Below, piece after piece: positions 46,865 to 56,811 of a DNA stretch of 64,000 nt. A program made the translations under genes and the position numbers. This DNA comes from Gnetum montanum (Eukaryota; Streptophyta; Gnetopsida; Gnetales; Gnetaceae), in NCBI GenBank assembly GCA_015680685.1, contig MNCI01016273.1, forward strand, positions 371,433 through 435,432. Reading direction: 5' to 3'. The notes under the pieces are model-generated. The model saw only the letters and a list, made by a program, of their open reading frames with translations, was not told the origin of the DNA and ran no database searches. The first letter of the stretch is position 1. Each line of letters starts with the position of its first letter.

Positions 46865-47550
46865 AATCTAAGTGACAACTAAAATGTAAATCTATTCTAG
46901 CCTATGGCAATAAGCATCCGTTCATGGTTTGCCATACACATCCTAGGCTCTTGTAACTGTTACTAGGATTACCAAGTGAGTTCACTACTAAACAAATCAA
47001 GTGAAGTCACTACTAGGTTACCAAATGATTATACTTAACACTTGAAACTAGTTGTACTCATTTTGCCTTACTAATGAATGTGAGAAAGGTAAAGTACTTA
47101 AGAAATGTAAAAAACTAAAGTAAAATAAACATATTAAAAGATTAGAAATTAATCTTACTAAAGAAAATGACTAAGTAGGAATAAAGAAACTAAGTGTAAT
47201 GTTGCAATGGTGAGAAACAATCTCAATCTTTATTTTCAGCCATGAATTATTCCCAAGTAGAATGCACGCAAACAAAGATTTCATACAACTATTTGACACC
47301 ACTTTGTGGGCATTCACTTCCAACTCTCACTCTAAGTGCAACTCATGAAAATAAACTGCAAGAAGTTTCCTAAGGATTGAATGAAAGTTGTTCTATGGAG
47401 GTGAGTAAGGGTTGGTATTTATAATGTTGACCATGGTCCTCTACATTGCATCAACAATGAGGTATGCAAAGCTGTAATGTCATAGGTATGATATCATAGA
47501 TGTGATATTGCAGATACAATATCATGGCCTATAACAAAAAGGTTTTATCA
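46865..47550 (-). repeat. Truncated LTR relic, minus strand
   Basis: On the minus strand it shows the A-family order: 'gatat'-rich start (about 47540-47470), TATA-like TTATAAATACC (about 47412-47422), AATAAAGATTG near 47225-47240, then repeated 'ggtaacctagtag/ggtaatcctagtaac' motifs (47030-46960). The last 300 bp and the terminus are missing. No partner found. Confidence 0.55.
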
Positions 47551-48880
47551 ATAATTCTTTTAATATATCATGTTGGTAATATGGCTTATGGTGTATCTAT
47601 AGTTGAATCATTTTTAATTTTGACACCCTTCTTTCTTATGTTGTAATATATATAAGGACCATTACTTGGAGCCTTAATACTCATCCTACCAAGTGGGGCT
47701 CTAGGATGATTACCAAAGTTCACTAGAGCTCAACTTAAAAGATCAAGAGAAGTTAAAATAGTATCATTTGAAAAAAAAAAAAAGGTAAGTTTAATATCAA
47801 ATTTTTGCATGATTTCATTGGTGGAGAAACTCTATTAATAGCTTAAATGAAATATTCTCGACTTAAGTCACTCTTTCACATATTAACAACTTGTAAAAAT
47901 GTATAAATGATGATAATAATGAAATTAAAAATCTTCAACATAAAAATTGATGTAATTATAACTTGTACCATACTTCAAAGTGATAAGTATCATTTTTATA
48001 ACAAGTTGGTTATAAGTTCAAGTTTCAATTTAAATGCTGTTATGTTTTAATTCTTAATATTATTACTTAATATTTTAAAACTATTTTAATAGGGAATGTA
48101 TAAAGACCACCACTAATGGTAAGGTATTTATTTCTTCAGGTGTAAGACCTAGGTTTAAGCCTAGGTGTAGCCACGCAAAAGAGTTTAAGCATTCCCTCAT
48201 CCACTAAACCTTCCAAAACCTTACCTTGGTAAGATGAGCATTGAGCTTTAGAGTATTTCTAGTAGGGATTGTATATTGCTAGAGATAAGTGGCTCAATTG
48301 GTTAACTCATTGTCTTATTAGATAAGAGTTTTCTAGTTTGAATCACACTAAAGGTATTACTTTATTCATCTATAATTATTATAAAGTATCATGTTTACTA
48401 CATTTCTTAGGATGTACTTATTGTCATTATTTGGGTTTTATAGAGAACCATAAATGGCTAGAATAAAAAGAGCCCTCTTAACTAACTTACATGAAAGGGT
48501 TGCAAAATGCAGAGTCATGAGAATCCTTAACTAATATTGCAAGGTAGCAAAGTTGAATATAAGATATATTCTTCTTCAGCAATGAATTTATTGTCCTTCA
48601 ACTATGAATTTATTGTCAAGCATAACAAATCTATTTGTTTATATTGTAATACTATTATATCTAAGTATACTCAAAAAATATACAAGTGTAAGTTTATTAT
48701 GATAATCCTCTCTCAAAACATGAAATGTTTCACCCATATTAAACATTGATATTTTTTTTCATGAAAATTTTCCATTGTAAAGAATTCATTAATAAGTCAT
48801 TTTATATAAAAAAAACTATCTTGTATGTTGGATTAAATTTGTTTTTATATTCATAGTAGAATTTGTATAAAATTTTTAAC
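47551..48880. other. AT-rich interval with SINE-like pieces
   Basis: No gene recognised. Two plus-strand stretches look like tRNA-derived SINE heads: 48108-48235 (cactaatggtaaggta ... ctaggtttaagcct) and 48283-48360 (GTGGCTCAATTGGTTAACTC ... TAGTTTGAATC). Neither has a clear tail or target duplication. Confidence 0.4.
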
Positions 48881-49018
48881 TTTTGAAAAAAAAAGTTAAA
48901 CATGTATCATTAATTGCATTAGAAAGTTTAACATGTTTCCCAGTTTTTTCAATGGTTGTTCCTGTAACTTGTTATGATGTAAGCAAAGTTATGATATTAA
49001 TGATATTAATTGCAGGAC

Positions 49019-49431
49019 AAAGTCCAGAGGAGATGGTAGGAAAGAAGAAGGCGGGAAGGGAGAAGCATCAAAAAACCACGAAGAAAAAATTAGAAATAGC
49101 AGGACCAGTAACAGTGAACTTCCCTGATGGCATGAAAAATCGGGAAACGAGGAAGAAAATGAGAAAGTGGATGAAATGGGAGATGGAATGGTGCGAAGAT
49201 GATGGCATGGACACGGTAACAACGGGGAGGAAGAGGTTGAAATGGGTGAGCACCAGTCAATGTCGGTTTCATTCCCTACTGTTGTGTCTCTCTATTTTCC
49301 AGTTTCTTGGGTCAAGTCTGTCTGAATACCCGTCGGCATCCTCGGTAATGCAATTTTGTTGTATTTTAACGGGCCCCGTGGGTCCACTGTTTTGTTTTGA
49401 TGGACTCATTTGGTCTTGCGTCTTGGCGTAG
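49019..49431 (+). CDS. Unassigned open reading frame, possible exon
   Basis: Open from about 48883 to 49431, but only a TTG is available near the start, so the part upstream of 49019 is doubtful. A good splice acceptor (TTAATTGCAG) ends at about 49016. The following 230 bp are richer in G+C than the surroundings and encode a strongly basic stretch (EKHQKTTKKKLEIAGPVTVN, then RKKMRKWMKWEMEW). The rest is hydrophobic and Ser-rich. No domain recognised, and no downstream exon was found. It could be a chance frame, an exon of an unseen gene, or an untranslated region. Do not rely on it. Confidence 0.2.
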
Positions 49432-50041
49432 GCCCCTTTTACTCCTTTCATGGAAAGACGTTTTGTTAATATAATTTGCTTTCTAAGTGTTTTTGTTTTT
49501 TTTTTTTTTTGAAAAAGTGTAAATATATATGTAATTTTACAGCATTTACCTTGAAAATTTAGCTTTTAATAAATCTTTTTAAAGTTTATTTATACAGTAT
49601 AATTAGTTTTAAAAATAGGCTTTTAAGCTTAGCAAAAATGTTAGAAAGTGGCAATTATTATTTAGATCTTAGAGTAATGGTAAGGATTATTATTTAGATA
49701 ATGGTAAGGCTCTTTGAAGAAGTTAGGCTTTTCATCATCCATTAACATTCCTAGGACCTACAAAAGGATGAGTATTAGCTCTCCAAGTAATGATCATAAA
49801 GTGCTACATATCGTCATTTGCCACCTGCATTCAATTCTATCGTAATTTCTATTTAAACTTTGGTTTGTGGAATCATTGTGCAGACCATCGATGGAAGTCA
49901 ACGCTCTCAAACATGCTATCACTTGCCCAAGTGTGGAAACGCAGCAGCAGTGACATGCTACATGTGGCTATAAGCAGAATTTAAAAAGCAGGGTGTGTAA
50001 ACAGAAAGAATAGTGGCAAAACATCAATATCATGGCCAGTA
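49432..50041. other. Intergenic interval downstream of the GDSL gene
   Basis: No gene recognised. Contains a T-run at 49496-49511 and a repeated phrase 'taatggtaagg(a/c)t' at 49675 and 49700. Confidence 0.4.
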
Positions 50042-50047
50042 TTTATT
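50042..50047 (-). terminator. Polyadenylation signal of the GDSL gene
   Basis: Minus strand AATAAA (plus TTTATT), about 110 bp after the stop codon at 50157. Usual distance for a plant 3' untranslated region. Confidence 0.5.
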
Positions 50048-50156
50048 AATTTGTAAGACATGTAACATGGAAGAATCAGTCACTTTTTGTGGGGTCATGG
50101 AAAATGAATACATGGAAAATGAATGCAGGACGGAGTCTAGTCTAATCTTTAAATGT

Positions 50157-51919
50157 CTAGGATGAAGAAGATGCCACTAAGTGTGCCATGTTCACTGGTC
50201 TCACTGATGCAGTAGATGATCCATGGTAGAATCGGTGCACCAACTTTCTTGCCACCATGTCAGTGGGATGATAGAAATCCCAAAACACATATTCTTTCCT
50301 GTTATTGCAGTATTGGGCTAAAGGCAAACATGGAATCTCTGCATTCAGCCTTCCACCTCCACAGCATGCCTGCCTTCCTTCCCTGAACCCTGCATTTCCA
50401 AAACCAAGGCTCATACATCCATGTTAAAAAGAATGACCACCCAAAGATTCAATACTCATTATACTAATTTCAGTGACTAAACCTAAGCTGGATTTCAAAT
50501 CTTAAGACTTAAAAAATAAACACCTGTGAATCACTTGAAGATTAACGTACCATATCTTCGTGGGCTTTTAATGTAGTGGGAAACAATGTGGTAAGTATCT
50601 CCAAAAGCAAACTTGAAATCTGGAATTACTTTGCTCATTTTGGATAGCAAAGAGTACAGTTTTTTGTTGTAAGACTTTGCCAGTTTGTTTTCAGCTTTGT
50701 CACATGTTCCATTCTTGCTATTCAGTCTTTGCGACGGGCAGCAGCCTACTGGGCCTGCTCCAACAACAAAGATTTTTCTTGCTCCGGCATCGTACAGTTT
50801 CTGCATATTCAAATCAAACTTGAACTTTGAGAATTGAAAAAAATATGAATTGCGGATAACCATCTACAGATCAAAAGTTTGTTGTGCTGAGTACAGATTA
50901 TAACGTTAGTGTACCTGTAATTCAATCTTGAACGAGGAAGTCAGTAGGTTTGTGAACTCATGTGGAGTAGTAGTTTTATTGGCAACGACCCTTTTATAAG
51001 AAAACAGATCATTGCTTCCAGTCACAAACACAAACATTGATTTGTTCAGAACCAGCTCTTTGGTTTTCTGCTCTCCCAGCTTTGAGACCAATCGTGCACG
51101 GATTTTCATGAAATCGTATACCTGCTCACTTAAAGGTATCCTTTGAATCTGAAACACACAATAAAAACAGAGCTGCGATTAAGTTCTTATATCAAAAACT
51201 TGTGAGAACACAAAGTGGGCACAAGATTTTGCCTCAAAATAATCATCTATCATTTTATACCGAAGTGGCACCCGTCTGGTTGAGAATTCCTGATGCACCA
51301 GAAGCAAAATTTGCTCCGATGAAGTTACGGATGGAGTGGATTCCCTGAATGGAGAGATACGGTGGAGGAGACAGCTTTCCCACACCTAATTTCCGAGCTG
51401 AAACACATTCACAAGCATACAGATCAACCACCATATCGACAATTTCAAACTGTTTGGTTACATTATTAAGAATTTGGTTGATTTGTCATAAATATTACAA
51501 ATAACGCTGGTACTTTTCTTAATAACGTTTTCAAAACTGATAACATGTACATATCTATGTAATAGAATTTCCGTTTCATTTTCAAAAGTTGAAAATACTG
51601 CACAAACATAAACATTGAAATGATGGTTGAGAGTATATATAAACTTGCCCATGAAATCAGCAAAATTGAGTCCATTGGTGAATCTTCCAGTTGGTTTTGA
51701 GTAAGGAAAATCAACTCCATTGTGAGGGAAATTTGCTCTGGCCAGTGACATAGGAAGATAGTTGTTGTTACCAACATCTATGAGCGAATCTCCAAACAGA
51801 AACAGCGCTTTGATCTTTCTCTCTCTGCCAACTTCTGCTGCTGCTTCTACCCACAAAATCCCACAACTCAGAATCAAAATTGCGACAATTACTGCACCGC
51901 TACTGGATTTTGACTCCAT
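50157..51919 (-). CDS. GDSL esterase/lipase, five exons, intact
   Basis: Secreted SGNH hydrolase that cleaves ester bonds of lipids, cutin-type or acetylated substrates; the true substrate cannot be told. Exons: 51919-51649, 51397-51261, 51148-50915, 50800-50551, 50389-50157. They give 374 residues with no stop, a typical family length. Start chosen at ATG 51919 (MESKSS); the frame runs 9 bp further up but only to GTG. Residues 8-28 form a signal peptide (AVIVAILILSCGILWVEAAA). Block I: FLFGDSLIDVGNN, nucleophile Ser45. Block II: GANFASGASG. Block III: FVTGSNDLF with Gly180 and Asn182. GPVGCCP follows in exon 4. Block V: FWDFYHPTD with Asp335 and His338. The catalytic triad and oxyanion residues are thus all present. 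Intron 1 has a GC donor (ATGG/GCAAGT) and its acceptor is TTTCAG; the other four junctions are GT-AG. Intron phases 1, 0, 0, 1 keep the frame. A related pseudogene lies at 3662-4231. Expected in the apoplast or cell wall. Confidence 0.95.
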
Positions 51920-52982
51920 AGTCCTCACCGCTGCTTCTATTCAAAACAGGTATGAATGTTGAATAGCCAATCTAGTATTGATGTCCCTAAATAATCCTGA
52001 TGGGAGGATCTGGAAGTGACCGATACAGTGAAAGGTGCATAAGATTGCGAGAAAGAAACGCAAAAATCATAGCAAAGAGCACTACCAGTCAGTCAGTGCT
52101 GCTTCTGTTGATTTCTTTTCTTTCACCAATTTGTTTGTTCTATGCTTTTAGCCTTTCTTGGAATTTGAGTGCACGCGGACCCATGTTGTCGGCCAGTTTC
52201 ATCATTCTCTTTGGCATTCGATACCCTCCCGAATCATGAACATTGCATTCTGTTCACGCTGTACTTTTGATTAATCTGAAATGGCTAATCCGCATGCTAA
52301 CGAAAGCATAAGAATTGTTGGTCTTCTGCAATTAAACGTGTTGATGATGCAGTTTAATACTGTAACAATTTCTCTTAGAAATACAGATGGCGAGCACTGT
52401 AAGTTTCTGGAAAATAAAGTGTTGCTTTAATTTGGGGTGTCTTTACAGTTCTGATTCCTCTTTCCAAACAGAAACCGTGTATAGAAATTAGAAACTGTCC
52501 CTTAGAGGCACTTTTCAGATCAGTTATCTGTCAAAGGATTGGTGCGCGTGCGTCAATAAAGTTCACCCACCACGCATTTTCGATAACTTCCCAAAGTTCC
52601 CATTTGTCTTGGATTTGCCGAATCTGCAAATGAAGATTTAAGGTATCTATGAAAAAGAACGGAGTTTGCTGTTATAACCTGCGAAATAGCATCTTCCTTA
52701 AGGAAGCGATGATGTTTCCGTCATTTCAATAAATAAACTTTTTAATTATTTTCGTGGATTTTCTTCATGGTTATACTTTTGGTTGTGTCCCAATGCATAG
52801 TTATTAGCCCGATTTTAAGGAAAGTTTATTGTAACCTATGCTTTGTCGGAATGGTAATTTCCATCAAATTATCTTAAATTATTTACTTCGGATTTCGGAT
52901 TCCTGTTAGTGATTCCGAATATGATTCCCAACGATAAATCTATGATTATAGTTTTAAATCATGATTTCTTGGTTATTTTTAA
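51920..52982. other. Upstream region of the GDSL gene
   Basis: Presumed promoter and 5' leader of the minus-strand GDSL gene. A weak TATA-like element (minus ATTATTTAGG, about 51989-51998) and an inverted CCAAT (minus GATTGGC, about 51965) lie 45-80 bp before the ATG; neither is compelling. The plus-strand open stretch at 52000-52239 has no recognised domain. The rest is intergenic. Confidence 0.4.
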
Positions 52983-53630
52983 ACTAGCTTAGATATATAT
53001 TATATATATTTTTATAATTTGGTTGAGAGGATCTACATGGAAACATGATCATTAGGTGAGGAATAAGATTATTACATTCAAACACGACTATTGGGCTAGG
53101 AACAACACTATTACATTCAAACATGACCATTGGGTGAGAAACAAGACTAAAGTTCAAATCATTTAGAACTTATGCATGAGGAACAAAGGAATCTTACTTT
53201 CAAAGTAACTTCAACATGCTCTTGCTTCCTCTATCCTATCTAAATTTCTAAATGTTCCCTCATTACTTCCTCTATCCTATCTTCATTTTTTAATGTTCTT
53301 CCTCATTGCTTCCTTTATCCTATCTCTATTTCTGAATGTTTCCCTCATTGCTTCATCTATCCTATCTCCATTACTAAATGTTCTCTCTTTGAAGGAATAT
53401 TTAGAAATGGAGATAGGATAGAGGAAGCAAGAGCAAGTTGAAGTTACTTCGAAAGTAAGATTCCAATGTTTCTCATCCATAAGTTTTATATGATTTGAAC
53501 ACTAGTCTTGTTCCTCAACCAATGGTCATGTTTGAATGTAATAGTCTTATTCTTTGCCTAATGATTGTGTTTCAATGTCGATTCTCTCAACCAAACTATA
53601 GAGATACATATAATATATATCTAGGCTAGT
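52983..53630. mobile_element. 648-bp foldback (inverted-repeat) element
   Basis: Left arm 52983-53245 and right arm 53390-53630 are inverted copies. The left starts ACTAGCTTAGATATATATTA; the reverse complement of the right end starts ACTAGCCTAGATATATATTA. Correspondence continues through TTTGGTTGAGAG, TTACATTCAAACATGACCAT and CTTGCTTCCTCTATCCTATC. The loop holds further copies of 'cctctatcctatct'. No coding capacity, and no clear target duplication at the ends. Probably a foldback or MITE-like element; a transcript would form a hairpin of about 240 bp. Confidence 0.8.
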
Positions 53631-55154
53631 GGTCTCAAATAGCATTCTTTCATAGAAATTTATAAATTAAAATTAGAATTTCCAATATCTTTTAAAATCC
53701 AAGTAATAGTTAAAGCACCATTCAAATAGTTATATAAACATGAAAATAATTAAGCTGGTTATGTAGTAGTTGGTAAAGTATCTTTAGTATGACTTTACAA
53801 GTTCAATCCCCAATTGTGCATACAATTAGTGATTCAATTGGTAAGGTTATGCAATATCATAAGCATATTACATAACACTTTGTAAATAGACTAGATCAAG
53901 GATTTGAAGTTGCATATGAAAAAATGAATAATATAACAAAGGAAGAGATAGGATTTAATGATGCATTTAATGAATCAAGAAGAATGAACATTCTTTATTC
54001 AAAAGAACAATTTACTATCATGTTTTACAATAGAAAATTCATGCTTATAAATAAAACAAAAAACATAGATCATCCATGTTTCTTCTAACTCAACAAAACC
54101 TTTCTTCTTTGCAAGTCTAGATTGAAGATTTCTAAGTGCTAAAATTTTCCTGTATCCTTGCAAAGAAAAAGGGAGATGAATATTTAAAGAATCACTAGTC
54201 CTTTGTGTGGATAGTGCAACAAAAGTGAGATTTGTTATTTCTTTTAATCCCAGATTAACAAATGCCTTATCTAATATCATTTCTTACAATTAATGGACCA
54301 TTACTATCCATGTCGATTGTAAGGGTATTTGCCAAGATCTTTCTCTAATAATTAGAATAATAGGCACGTATTAAGGATTATACTTATGAATTAGAAAATT
54401 ATACTTAAGAATAATTTTATTTTTTTCTTGGTAAAAATATATTTTAAAAACTAAATTTTGAGTTAGTTATAGTTTATCAAATAAATATCTTTAGAAAATT
54501 TTAAAATTATTTTGTATAAAGTTAATTAGATTTAAATAGGTAAATTTGATTTTTATAAGACTTATATGAAATGTTAGTTTAAAAATTTTAACATCTCTAT
54601 CTATTTTTGTATGAGTGGTCACTTCACTGGTTTAACCTTGCATTTAAAAAATTAATTTTTAATTATGTACTTTACTTATTTTCAAAAAATTTATCATCCT
54701 ACTACATTTCATCTTATTTATTTATTATACATCTTAATATTCCACCAAATTTTATTTTCTTTTTTAGTTAGTTTTATAAAATTTATTTCTTTATTAGTAT
54801 TGAGTTGGTTTTGTAAAATTCGAGTGTTTTTTAGAAAATTTAATAAATTCTATTTTAGAAAACTTATCATTTTTTATTCTTTGGTGAATGCATTAATTGT
54901 AACAATGAATCTTTCTTTAATTCAAGTGGAGTTTGTTCACTTGTATAATCTTGTGGGCTTGGATTTTTTTTAATTATTAATTTCACTTGTTTTTAGAAAA
55001 TTTATTATTTTACAATAGTTCATGCTAAAAATTCTAATACTTTATTATGCATCTTAAGTATTTTTAGAAACTCAAAACGTGTTTATACAAAATTGTTATC
55101 ATAACATACATTCTCTTAAAAATTTTATTTCTTTATCCTACATTTTTAATGCTT
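53631..55154. other. AT-rich interval without recognised gene
   Basis: A SINE-like head lies at about 53755-53840 (GTAGTAGTTGGTAAAGTA, then AAGTTCAATCCC). The minus-strand open stretch at 53999-54280 (93 codons) and the plus stretch at 54665-54973 (102 codons, Phe/Leu/Ile-rich) have no recognised domain and look like AT-rich chance frames. Confidence 0.4.
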
Positions 55155-55562
55155 TAGAAATCTACACATACTTTAGGAAATAAAGGCATTGAGTTGTTTG
55201 TTCAGAAGCATGGTTGGTTGAGATTGTTAGAATTAAGTTAGTTTTAGAAAACTTATTAGAAATCTACACATACTTTAGGAAATAAAGGCATGGAGTTGTT
55301 TATTCATAAGCATGGCTAGTTTAGATTGTTAGAATTAAGTTGTTTTTAGAAAACTTATTAGAAATCTACATGTACTTTATGAAATAAAGGAATTGAGTTG
55401 CTTATTCAGAAGCATGGTTGCTTGAAATTGTTAATATTAAGTTGTTTGAAGAAAACTTAATAGAAATCTGCACATACTTTAGGAAATAAAGGCATTGAGT
55501 TGTTTATTCAAAAGCATGGTTGGTTGAGATTGTTAGAATTAAGTTGCTTTTAAAAAACTTAT
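55155..55562 (+). repeat. 102-bp tandem array, four copies
   Basis: Units with AGGAAATAAAGGCATTGAGT start at 55175, 55277, 55379 and 55481, exactly 102 bp apart. Copies differ by scattered substitutions. No open frame is kept across units. Confidence 0.92.
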
Positions 55563-55674
55563 TTATTTTACCAAGGTTGACGTATGATGCAAGATGTTCT
55601 TCTAAGGAATTTATTTTTAAGTGTAGAAATACTTTTAGAAAGTTTATTTCTTTGTTATAAAATTTAATTTTCCT

Positions 55675-56165
55675 AGGTTGGAAGTATTAATATATTATAT
55701 GTGTAACATAAAGGCATTAAGAAGTTAAGTGGGTTCCATATGATAAGTTGGCAACATTGACATATGATACACATGACATCAAGGCCTTAAGAAGTCAAGT
55801 GGGTCTCATGTGCTGAGTTGGCAATGTTGACATATTATATACATGACATTCATACCTTATTAAGAAGTTGAGTGGGTCCCATGTGCTAAGTTGGTAGCAT
55901 TGACATATTATATGTGTGATATTAATGCCTTATGCAGTTGAGTGGATCCCATGTGTTGAGTTATTAATGTTCACATATTATATACATGATATTAAGACCT
56001 TAAGAAGTTAAGTGGGCTCCATGTGCTAAGTTCGCAACATTGACATATTATATGTATGACATTAAGTCCTTAAGAACTTGAGTGGGTCCCATGTGCTAAG
56101 TTGATAGCCTTAACATATTATATGCATGATATTAAGGCCTTAAGAAGTTGAGTGAATCCCATGTG
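55675..56165 (+). repeat. 70-bp tandem array, about seven copies
   Basis: Units with GACATATTATAT ... CCTTAAGAAGTTGAGTGGGT and CCATGTGCTAAGTTG. Spacing of the GACATA motif is 70, 73, 70, 70 and 70 bp (55759, 55829, 55902, 55972, 56042, 56112). It lies 110 bp after the unrelated 102-bp array. Confidence 0.92.
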
Positions 56166-56671
56166 TACTAAATAAAATATGATAAAAGAATACCTAATAG
56201 AACTTTGCATTGACAAAATAGAATATGATAGAATGTCATTGGTAGTTGGTCTCTCTGCCAAAAGAAAATAATTATTACTCAAGCATGATTTAGACTCTTT
56301 GGTAATCATAATTCCATGATCCTAAATCTTGTGAAGCAGAAACTGTACCAAAGCTATTTGTTTGACTCTATGTATTATTATTTTATGTTTGAATTGGATG
56401 AAAGTATTGTATTAGTTATATGCTATATCTATCTAAAAACATATAGTTTTAGTCAAAATGTAGGTCATGGTGTCTACTTACATAATATTTGTAATATAAT
56501 ATGATAATCAGTTGAAATACCTCTAATTTTGTAGTTCTCTCATAAAAGCTAAACTTGTCTCTAATCAAAGAAACCCTAAAAACTTACATCCACATCTTTC
56601 ATTCAATAAATTTATTAGGTGCATAAAAATTTCTTTCATATACTATTCCTTTATTCATTAATGTGAATATT
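56166..56671. other. AT-rich interval without recognised gene
   Basis: Nothing recognised except the left target duplication of SINE copy 2 (56654-56671). Confidence 0.45.
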
Positions 56672-56793
56672 AGCTACACCCCAAGATCTATAATCCAATT
56701 AGAACTTTATAGCTTAGTATTACCCACCAAAATCGAATCCATGCCTTGGAGCTTTCAAATCAAGAGACTTATCACTAGGCTAACATCTCATTG
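56672..56793 (-). mobile_element. tRNA-derived SINE, copy 2
   Basis: Minus-strand copy of the SINE at 5950-6082: A box TTAGCCTAGTGATAAG, then GCTCCAAGGCATGG, B box GGATTCGATT, and a body with CTATAAAGTTCTAATTGGAT. It is flanked by an 18-bp target duplication with one mismatch: TTCATTAATGTGAATATT (56654-56671) and TTTATTAATGTGAATATT (56794-56811). No A tail remains. Confidence 0.85.
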
Positions 56794-56811
56794 TTTATTA
56801 ATGTGAATATT

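Noticed and set aside
48989-49272. Three minus-strand Ser/Pro/Phe-rich open frames
   Set aside because: Complement of the Lys/Glu-rich plus-strand stretch; no motif of their own.
51920-51928. GDSL start extended three codons upstream
   Set aside because: The upstream codon is GTG; the first ATG in frame is at 51919 and is followed by a good signal peptide.
52000-52239. 79-codon plus-strand open frame next to the GDSL gene
   Set aside because: No ATG-context or domain evidence; it lies in the presumed promoter region of the minus-strand gene.
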